DNA of 64,000 nucleotides from Candidatus Hydrogenedens sp. Lineage in GTDB: Bacteria > Hydrogenedentota > Hydrogenedentia > Hydrogenedentales > JAEUWI01. The notes under the pieces are model-generated. The model saw nothing but the letters and a program-made list of their open reading frames with translations. It did not search any database and was not told the origin of the DNA. The position numbers and the translations under genes were made by a program. Where the stretch lies: assembly GCA_016125095.1 (NCBI GenBank), contig WGMK01000018.1:124001-188000 (forward strand), written 5' to 3'. This document shows, one piece after another, positions 52,218 to 59,158 of the stretch. Each line of letters starts with the position of its first letter. The stretch's first letter is position 1.

Positions 52218-52478
52218 ATGAGCCCGTTCACCTTCGTCCTCGCCCTCATCGGCCTGATCATGTACTTCATCTACAAGATGGCCAGCATCGGCGTGAACCG
52301 CAACGACGCCGCCTACAACCCGGAAGAGACCGAGATGATTCAGGCGATGCACAAGCAGCTGCTGAAGATGGAGGAACGGGTGGAGTCGCTCGAGACGCTC
52401 CTGGTGGAGCGCACCGAGCGCGAGAACACGCCCACGTTCCGCGAAGTGATGAAAGAACAACAGCGCGGCGGCCGCTAA
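52218..52478 (+). CDS. PspB-like small membrane protein, copy 1
   Basis: 86 residues: one N-terminal membrane helix (FTFVLALIGLIMYFIYKM, about 4-21) followed by a leucine-zipper-like helix (MIQAMHKQLLKMEERVESLE). That is the layout of PspB, which with PspC senses membrane stress and releases PspA. It shares MEERVESLETLL with the second copy (MERRVESLETLL at 52914-53141). AGGAG precedes the ATG. Homology to enterobacterial PspB is judged from layout and context only. Confidence 0.78.
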   Translation: MSPFTFVLALIGLIMYFIYKMASIGVNRNDAAYNPEETEMIQAMHKQLLKMEERVESLETLLVERTERENTPTFREVMKEQQRGGR

Positions 52479-52507
52479 GCGCCGGACCCGCACGAGGAGA
52501 TAGCGAC

Positions 52508-52831
52508 ATGAGCGACTATGGATATCATCGGCACGGCGGGCCCTACCGCTCGCGGGACGGCATGGTGTGCGGCGTATGCAAGGGCCTTGCGAATCACCTG
52601 GACATCTCCGTGTTCTGGACGCGCATGCTGACGCTGGTCGCCTTCCTGATGACCGGCCTCTTTCCGGTGGCTGTCATCTACGTCTGCGCCGCGCTGCTAA
52701 TGAAGCGCGAACCGATTCTGCCGACGGGCTACGACCCGTCGTGGCACGAACGCCTGAAAGAGCGGCACGAGCGCCCGGCGGGCAGCTTCGACGAGCGGCT
52801 GAGCCGCGTGCGGCAGGCGGCGCGGGGCTAG
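52508..52831 (+). CDS. PspC domain protein, copy 1
   Basis: 107 residues. The PspC signature is DGMVCGVCKGLANHLDIS (residues 18-35), followed by membrane helices (WTRMLTLVAFLMTGLFPVAV and IYVCAALLMKRE). A charged tail continues to residue 107. PspC senses envelope stress together with PspB. The ATG has GAGGAG ten bases upstream and lies 30 bases after the PspB-like gene. The N-terminal PYRSRDG recurs in copy 2 as PYRSRHG, showing the pair is duplicated. Confidence 0.88.
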   Translation: MSDYGYHRHGGPYRSRDGMVCGVCKGLANHLDISVFWTRMLTLVAFLMTGLFPVAVIYVCAALLMKREPILPTGYDPSWHERLKERHERPAGSFDERLSRVRQAARG

Positions 52832-52913
52832 CGCGGGTGCGATCCGGACGTCCGCCCGGGGATAATGCGGCGGCCGCCGGCAGTACCACGCGCAACCCAG
52901 GAGGAAGGGAACC

Positions 52914-53141
52914 ATGACGCCAGACGCCTATATCGTGCTCATCGTATTCGGAAGCATCGCCTTCATCGTCGGAGTGATCGCCTTCGCCATCGTGACGGTT
53001 GTCAACGGCGGCAAGCGCGGCAGCCTCAGCAACGAGGAATCGCAGCTGATGCAGGAGTTGTACCACGGCTTCACAGAAATGGAGCGGCGGGTCGAATCGC
53101 TCGAAACCCTGCTGCTCGAAAAAGACCGGAAGAGGGACTAG
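52914..53141 (+). CDS. PspB-like small membrane protein, copy 2
   Basis: 75 residues with a membrane helix (IVLIVFGSIAFIVGVIAFAIV, about 7-27) and a coiled-coil tail (NEESQLMQELYHGFTEMERR). The tail shares the ERRVESLETLL stretch with copy 1 at 52218-52478. GGAGGAAGGGA precedes the ATG. It ends two bases before the second PspC gene (ATG at 53144). Confidence 0.78.
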   Translation: MTPDAYIVLIVFGSIAFIVGVIAFAIVTVVNGGKRGSLSNEESQLMQELYHGFTEMERRVESLETLLLEKDRKRD

Positions 53142-53143
53142 CC

Positions 53144-53533
53144 ATGCGCCACGAAAGAAACCCCCACTGCAACCGCCCGTACCGCTCGCGCCACGGCCGC
53201 ATCTTCGGGGTGTGCAAAGGCCTGGCCGATTACTGGGACGTGAATGTTCGCGCCTTGCGCATATGCGCCGTGCTCCTCTTCTTCGTCACCGGGTTCTGGC
53301 CGCTGGTGATCGGCTATGTGATTGCCGCGCTGCTGATGAAGCCCGAGCCGATGGTGCCGATTACGAACGAGGCCGACGCCGAGTTCTACAGCAGTTTCAC
53401 CACGTCGAAGGTGATGGCGCTGCATCGTCTCAAGCGGACCTTCGACAACCTGGACCGCCGGATTCAGCGCATTGAAAGCATCGTGACCGCCAAGGAATAC
53501 GACTGGGACTGCCGCCTCGGCGAAGAGTCCTGA
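53144..53533 (+). CDS. PspC domain protein, copy 2
   Basis: 129 residues. PYRSRHGRIFGVCKGLADYW carries the PspC signature, followed by membrane helices (LRICAVLLFFVTGFWPLV and IGYVIAALLMKPE), and then a helical tail (MALHRLKRTFDNLDRRIQRI) longer than that of copy 1. AGAGGGA precedes the ATG, which follows the PspB-like stop by two bases. Together with 52914-53141 it is a second PspB-PspC unit. Function as for copy 1, probably with a different input. Confidence 0.88.
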   Translation: MRHERNPHCNRPYRSRHGRIFGVCKGLADYWDVNVRALRICAVLLFFVTGFWPLVIGYVIAALLMKPEPMVPITNEADAEFYSSFTTSKVMALHRLKRTFDNLDRRIQRIESIVTAKEYDWDCRLGEES

Positions 53534-53551
53534 GACCCCGGGAGACACGAC

Positions 53552-54493
53552 ATGTTGATGAAGACCCTCTCCACTGGAATCGCCAGCGCCGCGCTCGTCT
53601 GCGGCGCGGCGGCCGCCAGCCTTGAGTCCGCGCAGACGCAGAAGGACCTCGATGTCGGCCGCACGCGGGCGACCGAGGTAAGCGAGCAGACCCTGGAAGC
53701 CCACGCGGGCGGCGCAGTCTCCGTAGACAACGTCTCCGGCGCGATCCGCGTCGTCGGCTGGGACCAGCCCGAAGTACGCCTCGTCGTCACCAAGACGCTC
53801 GAGCGCTACACCAACTGGCTCTCCTGGCTGGGCATGGGCGCGTGGTCGGAGTCCGACGTGCAGGCTACCCTCGCCGAGGTGCGCGCCGAGGCCCGTTGGC
53901 AGGGCGACACGCTGGAAGTAACGGTCGATGCAACCAACGGCGACTGGCCCGACGGCCTGACGGTGGATATTGAACTGCGCGTGCCGCGTGATTCCGCACT
54001 GGACCTCGAGGCCTCGAATGGCGCGATTCAGGTGGAAGGCATCGACGCGCCGGTCGCGGGCGATACGTCGAACGGCGCAATCTCCCTGGCGAACGTCAGT
54101 GGCGCAATCGACGCCGCGACCACCAACGGCGCCATCGAGCTATCGGACATCGGCGGTGCTGTGAAGGCGCGCACGACGAACGGCAGCATCGTCTGCCGCG
54201 ACGCGGGCGGTGCCGTCGATTTGAACACCGTGAATGGATCCATCGAGGCCGTGCACGCCGGCGCGGATGCGGTACGCTGCACGACCGGCAACGGGGCCAT
54301 CCGTCTCGCCTTGGCCGAGCCGCACGGGCATGAGTTGAGCCTGAGCACGCAGACCGGCCACCTGCGCTGCGACGTGCCGCTGGACGCGGGTGCGCGCCTC
54401 GGCGGCTCGACGCTCGAGGCCACGCTGCGCGGCGGCGGCAGTCTGATTGAACTCCGCAGCGGCAACGGCAGCATCGAAGTGGCCGAGCTTTAA
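53552..54493 (+). CDS. Secreted DUF4097 family protein
   Basis: 313 residues. Signal peptide MLMKTLSTGIASAALVCGAAAA. The rest is a DUF4097-type right-handed beta-solenoid, visible as repeated S/T-NGAI or NGSI turns: EASNGAIQVEGI, DTSNGAISLANV, ATTNGAIELSDI, ARTTNGSIVCRDA, LNTVNGSIEAVHA and RSGNGSIEVAEL. Such proteins are common next to PspC/LiaF-like membrane-stress genes in many phyla, and here the gene follows the second pspC by 18 bases. It is likely periplasmic. Exact role unknown. Confidence 0.85.
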   Translation: MLMKTLSTGIASAALVCGAAAASLESAQTQKDLDVGRTRATEVSEQTLEAHAGGAVSVDNVSGAIRVVGWDQPEVRLVVTKTLERYTNWLSWLGMGAWSESDVQATLAEVRAEARWQGDTLEVTVDATNGDWPDGLTVDIELRVPRDSALDLEASNGAIQVEGIDAPVAGDTSNGAISLANVSGAIDAATTNGAIELSDIGGAVKARTTNGSIVCRDAGGAVDLNTVNGSIEAVHAGADAVRCTTGNGAIRLALAEPHGHELSLSTQTGHLRCDVPLDAGARLGGSTLEATLRGGGSLIELRSGNGSIEVAEL

Positions 54494-54502
54494 CCGGAAG
54501 CG

Positions 54503-54736
54503 ATGCACGCCATGACTACGCAAGCGCGCCGACTGCCCATCATCCTCTGGCCTCTGGCCGGACTTTGGAAAGTGGTGACCTTTTTCGCCAACGCTGTCGG
54601 CATTCTGATTACTTTGACGCTGGGTTTCGTTTTCATGGTGCTGGGATTTTTTCTCACCAGCACCATCATCGGCGCCGTCATTGGCGTGCCGTTGTTCCTT
54701 GCGGGGCTGCTCCTGTTTATCCGAGGGCTTTATTAA
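54503..54736 (+). CDS. Small two-helix membrane protein of the psp operon
   Basis: 77 residues, mostly two hydrophobic helices (LAGLWKVVTFFANAVGILIT and GFVFMVLGFFLTSTIIGAVI onward) with a short charged N-terminus. It follows the DUF4097 gene by nine bases and precedes the operon's terminator, so I include it in the stress operon. An ATG three codons later is an alternative start. No family recognised. Confidence 0.65.
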   Translation: MHAMTTQARRLPIILWPLAGLWKVVTFFANAVGILITLTLGFVFMVLGFFLTSTIIGAVIGVPLFLAGLLLFIRGLY

Positions 54737-54790
54737 TCCCCGGCCCCGTCCCAATCGGGAGCGTTGCGATAACGCATCCCTTCCTCCCCC

Positions 54791-54822
54791 GAAACGCCGC
54801 CGCTCCCCTCCGGCGGCGTTTC
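54791..54822. terminator. Bidirectional terminator between convergent operons
   Basis: Perfect 12-bp arms GAAACGCCGCCG (54791-54802) and CGGCGGCGTTTC (54811-54822) with an eight-base loop, followed by ACTTTTCC on the plus strand. It lies at the end of the psp operon and overlaps the stop of the convergent membrane-protein gene. Confidence 0.75.
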
Positions 54823-56653
54823 ACTTTTCCTCATCGGAATTGCTGCCCGGGAACAGGAAGTCCCAGTCGAACAACCCGCGCGTGCGCTCGAGGTACACGG
54901 TCTCGCCCACGGCGGGCGGCGTGAAATGCTGCATACGGCTGTTGCGCCACTCGAGCAGTTCCAGCTTCGGATCGTCCAGCGAACGCTTGAAGCGGAACTG
55001 CATGCGGCTGGGCCCCGAATCGCCGACGGCCAGTATCTCGACGTCGAAGTCGCGGAAGCGCAGGATTTCGCCGGGCAGCAGCGGATGATGCTTGTTGCGC
55101 ACCAGTTTCTCGAAGATGGTTGTCAGGATTTCACCGTCGACCACGCGCAAGTTCAGGGTATGGTCGTCCACGCGCGTGACCTCGTGGTCGTAGGGCGCCA
55201 TGGAAAGGAAATACCAGCCGGCGGGCCGGGGCAGGCCATCGTAGCGGCGCAGCATGATGCTGTACATCCCTGCGAAGGGGTCGGGCGGATTAATGAACAC
55301 GAGCGTGCGCTCTTCGATGCCCTCGGGATCGACCTGCGCGGCAGCCGCGGCCTCATGTCCGCGCTGGCTGATGTGCCTCAGGCCGAAGGGGACGGTAGCC
55401 CAGAGCAGCGCCGGTGTCAGCACATGGACCAGCACAATGGCCACTACGCCAAGGCGCGCCAGCCGGAGCGACTGGCGGTTCTGCCAGGCCTGATGCAACA
55501 GCACGGCCAGCACGGCGGCCGAGGCCAGCGAGGGAATGGTCATCAGGCGACCGGAGGGGAAGGTTGCCAGCGCGGGCAGGGTGCTCAGCACGGAACCGGC
55601 CAGTAGGAACTCGAGCGCCCGGCGGTCGCTGCCGCTCAGGCGCGGCCACACGAGCAGCAGCAGGGCGCCGATGACCAGGAGCACGACGATGCTGGCCGCC
55701 ACCACGGGCCCTTCGAGCGAGGGCACCGCAATCGGTCCCTCGATGGGCAGCGTGAGGAACTGGTTCGCCGTGAGCATCAGGATGCGGTTCGGTGCGAAGC
55801 CGAGGAAGTCGCGCCATTCGGAGATCGGATCGATGTAGATGCCCGAGCCGTAGCAGCCGTAGCCGTTGTACTTGTAAAACGCGAGATAGCCGACGCTCAG
55901 CAGCGCCGCGGGCAAGAGCGCGCCGAAACGCCGGGCGGGGGCATCGCGCCGCCAGATGATTTCGAACGCGCCCACAAAGGGCATGATGCCCAGTGCGACT
56001 TCCGCCCCGAGAAATCCGAGTGCGTAGCCCGCCAGCGACAGCGGCAGGCCGGGTTTCCAGCCGTCTTCGCGCCACCGGATATGCGCCCAGAACCCGAGCA
56101 GCGCGGGCGCGGCGGCCACCAGCGCGTTGCGGTTCGACCACCAGATTCCCGGCACGATGTGGGCGTCGTCGAGCGCATAGAGCACGGCGGCCAGTACGGC
56201 GGGCCAGGGGCTGAGCACGCGCCGGAATATCAGCCCCGCGCCCAGTACCAATAGCCCGTACCACAGCACGGAGTGCAGGTGATACAGCACGGCATTGCGG
56301 CCGAAGAGTACGTTGTCGAGCACCATCGACGCGCTCGACAGCGGCCGGAAGAAATGCAGTTCGATGTGCGGCCACATGAACCAGGGCATCGGCCCTTCTT
56401 CGATGTGATGGCGCGTTTCCTCGGGGTCGCCGCCCGCGAACCGGAACAGATCGAAGGGCGAGGCGAGATCGTATTTGCCCTCGATGGTCAGGATGTGGAG
56501 GTAATCGTCGACGAAAAAGCCCATGAAGAGCGACGGCAGGGCGACCGCCATGCCCAGCAGGGCGGCAGCGTAGATACCCCGCGGGGGCGCGAAGGCTTTG
56601 GATAACCAGGCAGGCACGGCCGGGAGAGTACGCGAACCGGTGCCGCCGCGCAA
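54821..56653 (-). CDS. GT-C-like multi-pass membrane protein
   Basis: 610 residues with about 10-12 membrane helices in the N-terminal 420 residues. The acidic FFVDDYLHI motif (about residues 46-54) at the end of the first helix resembles the catalytic Asp loop of GT-C polyprenyl-sugar glycosyltransferases (GT39/GT83-like), and FFRPLSSASMVLDNVLFG is a further recurring segment in such proteins. A soluble beta-rich C-terminal domain (about 430-610) faces outside. Lipid-linked sugar transfer is inferred, and the donor and acceptor are unknown. Its start is a TTG with only a weak AGG upstream, 13 bases after the previous gene's stop. Confidence 0.75.
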   Translation of the reverse strand: MRGGTGSRTLPAVPAWLSKAFAPPRGIYAAALLGMAVALPSLFMGFFVDDYLHILTIEGKYDLASPFDLFRFAGGDPEETRHHIEEGPMPWFMWPHIELHFFRPLSSASMVLDNVLFGRNAVLYHLHSVLWYGLLVLGAGLIFRRVLSPWPAVLAAVLYALDDAHIVPGIWWSNRNALVAAAPALLGFWAHIRWREDGWKPGLPLSLAGYALGFLGAEVALGIMPFVGAFEIIWRRDAPARRFGALLPAALLSVGYLAFYKYNGYGCYGSGIYIDPISEWRDFLGFAPNRILMLTANQFLTLPIEGPIAVPSLEGPVVAASIVVLLVIGALLLLVWPRLSGSDRRALEFLLAGSVLSTLPALATFPSGRLMTIPSLASAAVLAVLLHQAWQNRQSLRLARLGVVAIVLVHVLTPALLWATVPFGLRHISQRGHEAAAAAQVDPEGIEERTLVFINPPDPFAGMYSIMLRRYDGLPRPAGWYFLSMAPYDHEVTRVDDHTLNLRVVDGEILTTIFEKLVRNKHHPLLPGEILRFRDFDVEILAVGDSGPSRMQFRFKRSLDDPKLELLEWRNSRMQHFTPPAVGETVYLERTRGLFDWDFLFPGSNSDEEK

Positions 56654-56666
56654 CTAACCTGCGGGC

Positions 56667-57491
56667 CTAGTGATCCGCGAACTCGTCCAGCAATTCGCGC
56701 GCCTGGCGGGCGTTCACGCCCCGGTGCATGCGCATCAGCCGCTCGGCGGTTTCCACGTGGCCCGTCTCCCAGAGGTCGGCCAGAATCGCCTCGCGTCCCG
56801 CGGCATCGGCGGCCGCAAAGCTTGGATACTCAATCTTGCGTGCGGGCAGCTTGGGGTAGAGGGCCTGGAAATGCTGCAGGGCCTTCGTCTCGTCCGGACT
56901 CAGCCGGTGCCAGGCCACGCGTATGGTGTGCCCATCCACTACCTGTATCGGATACTCGGCCGTGCGGTGCGGCAGCCACCCGCCGTGGTCGGGCATCTTG
57001 CGCCGTTCCAGGTGCAGCACATCGGCCAGGGGTTCCAGGTCCGCGCCCTTGATGCGGAACTCCAAGTAGACGATGTTGTTCTTCTCGTCCGTGTTGCGGT
57101 CGGGAAAGCGCCGATGCTCGGTTACCTTGCCGATGCCCGATACCGAACTGGCAGGGAAATGCACCACGGTCGGGTAGTCTTCGGCCAGCTTCCTGTTCAC
57201 GGCCGGTCGGAGGTTGAAGTAGAGTCCTTCCTCCGAGTCCCGCACCAGCCAGTTCATTGGGTGACTGCAGTCGCGCCAGCGTTGGATGGTGAGTATCGCG
57301 AAGAAGATGGCGATAGAGCCCGAGAGGCCGGCCTCGAGCCCCGCGTTGGCGTTCGAGCCCTTGGGCAGCAGGCAGAACCCGGAGATGCCCGCCATCAGCG
57401 CGGTGATGACGAAAAAGCCCCGCCAGCTCTGGTTGCTGTATTCGGCGCGCGCCGGACCGGAGGGTACATCGCTCTGTCTGAAAAACCGCAA
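56667..57491 (-). CDS. Membrane-linked hypothetical protein
   Basis: 274 residues from a TTG with AGGAGA eight bases upstream. Two hydrophobic segments near the N-terminus (about 25-40 GFFVITALMAGISGFCLL and 52-68 LSGSIAIFFAILTIQRW) are followed by a soluble domain with VRDSEEGLYFNLRP, NNIVYLEFRIKGADL and a C-terminal helical part (ADLWETGHVETAERLMRMHR). A TATACT on this strand (57526-57531) may be the -10. It is co-directional with the GT-C-like gene and probably in the same operon. Not recognised. Confidence 0.65.
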   Translation of the reverse strand: MRFFRQSDVPSGPARAEYSNQSWRGFFVITALMAGISGFCLLPKGSNANAGLEAGLSGSIAIFFAILTIQRWRDCSHPMNWLVRDSEEGLYFNLRPAVNRKLAEDYPTVVHFPASSVSGIGKVTEHRRFPDRNTDEKNNIVYLEFRIKGADLEPLADVLHLERRKMPDHGGWLPHRTAEYPIQVVDGHTIRVAWHRLSPDETKALQHFQALYPKLPARKIEYPSFAAADAAGREAILADLWETGHVETAERLMRMHRGVNARQARELLDEFADH

Positions 57492-57619
57492 CGCTTCGTC
57501 TCCTGTGTGTGTTGCCGCTGCGGGTAGTATAACGATTGCGCGGCCGCCGCGTATGCCCGGCGCCATTGCAGGTCGCCCGCGCGACTGTATACGCTGCTGC
57601 GCATCCCGTGGGAGATGGC

Positions 57620-59155
57620 ATGCCCGATCATTCTAAAGAGATGAAGCCCCACGCGCTGCTGCGTCGTGCGGCGGGAGTCGTGGTGCCGTGCCTGATGGCC
57701 GCCGGGCTGCTTGCCGCGGCCGAGGGCGCGCTCCGCTGGTCCGGGTTCGGTGTCGATCAGGCACCCTTTCTGCCGGAGGTTTCGCAGGGCAAGACGCTCT
57801 GGCGGCTCAACAAGGCTTACTTCGAGCAGTTTCTTTCCCTGCCGGTTGACACGATTTCCGAGTGGGAGTACTCCGAAATCGTGGCCGAGATGCCCAAGCC
57901 GGCGCGCGTGTACCGCGTGTTTGTCTTCGGCGAATCCGCCGCCTATGGCAATCCCTATGTGCCCTTCGGCGTGGCGGCGTATCTGGACGCCCTGCTCTCG
58001 CTCGCCTATCCCGAGGTCGAGTTCGAGGTCTACAACGCGGCCTGCCCGGGGGTGAATTCGCATATCCTGCAGGGGCTGGCCGCGGGCTGCGCGGAACTCT
58101 CTCCCGACGCCTTCGTGATGTATGTCGGCAACAACGAATCGAGCGCGCCGTATCGTCCCAGCCGCCTGCTGGGTCCGTGGCCGCCCGGGCTGGTGCGTGC
58201 GCACATGGACCTGATGCAGCTGCGGCTGGCCCAGGCGCTCCTGCAGACTCCCGTGCTCGCGCCCATGCTGACCGAGCCGAGCGACGTCACTTGGGATATC
58301 GAGCAGGGCAACAGCGCAGTGCTGGCTGCCTACCGCGCGAACCTGAAAGAGATGGCGCGTCTCGCGCGAGATGCAGGCGCCGAGCCGGTGGTATGTACGA
58401 TTGCGCGCTACCGGGCCACGGAGGAGTTGCCCGCGCCCAGCCCCGAGGCGCTGGCCGACGGATCCTTCGAGCGCACCTTCCTCGGGCCGTCGGCCGTTCA
58501 AGCGGCGCTGGATGCGGAGATTCCACTGGCCGATGTCGAGGCGGCGATGATTCTCGAAGCGCCGGAGGAGAACTCTGGACCGCGTTTCTTCGACGACCGT
58601 CTGCACTTCACCTTCGCGGGCAGCTTCGTCGCGGCGCGCACCGTGTTTGAACTGCTCAGCCCGATGGTCGCCGAGAAGTATGGACTTACGGTGCCGGCCG
58701 TTCCGCCCGGGCGCAGGGACTGCGAGCGCGCCATGGGGCTATCGCATGCTTTGGAGTGGCGCATAATGGCGCCGCGCTATACCGGTCGGCCCGAGGAGCG
58801 CGCCCTGTTCGCGCCCCTGGAACGCGACGCGGAATCGCTGCCTCCATCGGCCGCCGCGGTGGTATTGCGCGATGCCGTGCTGGCGGATCCGGACGATACG
58901 AATCTGCGGCGGTTGTACATCGACGAGTTGCTGCGACTGGAAGCGTGGCCGGCGGCCGAGCGCGCGGCGCGGGCCTTCGTTCAGGATTTTCCCTACGCGC
59001 GCGGGGCGTGGAGGCGGCTGGGGCTCGCACTCGAAAACGGCAGCAAGCCCGGGGCCGCGCGCGGCGCCTATGAAAAGGCGCTCGCGCAATTTCCTGACGA
59101 TGCCGAATCCCGCAAGCAGCTGGAGACGCTCCCGCCGCCCGCCTGGACCGGATGA
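57620..59155 (+). CDS. SGNH-type hydrolase with TPR tail
   Basis: 511 residues. An N-terminal membrane helix (about 16-36, GVVVPCLMAAGLLAAAEGAL) anchors an extracytoplasmic SGNH/GDSL domain: block I FGESAAYGNP (Ser), NAACPGVNS (Gly block), YVGNNESS (Asn block) and DRLHFTFAG with the His. The C-terminal part (about 385-505) has TPR-like repeats (LRRLYIDELLRLEAWPAAER, AWRRLGLALENGSKPGAARG). Deacetylation or esterase activity on an envelope polysaccharide is inferred. The ATG at 57620 has GGGAGA six bases upstream. It ends four bases before the convergent topA. Confidence 0.8.
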   Translation: MPDHSKEMKPHALLRRAAGVVVPCLMAAGLLAAAEGALRWSGFGVDQAPFLPEVSQGKTLWRLNKAYFEQFLSLPVDTISEWEYSEIVAEMPKPARVYRVFVFGESAAYGNPYVPFGVAAYLDALLSLAYPEVEFEVYNAACPGVNSHILQGLAAGCAELSPDAFVMYVGNNESSAPYRPSRLLGPWPPGLVRAHMDLMQLRLAQALLQTPVLAPMLTEPSDVTWDIEQGNSAVLAAYRANLKEMARLARDAGAEPVVCTIARYRATEELPAPSPEALADGSFERTFLGPSAVQAALDAEIPLADVEAAMILEAPEENSGPRFFDDRLHFTFAGSFVAARTVFELLSPMVAEKYGLTVPAVPPGRRDCERAMGLSHALEWRIMAPRYTGRPEERALFAPLERDAESLPPSAAAVVLRDAVLADPDDTNLRRLYIDELLRLEAWPAAERAARAFVQDFPYARGAWRRLGLALENGSKPGAARGAYEKALAQFPDDAESRKQLETLPPPAWTG

Positions 59156-59158
59156 GGC

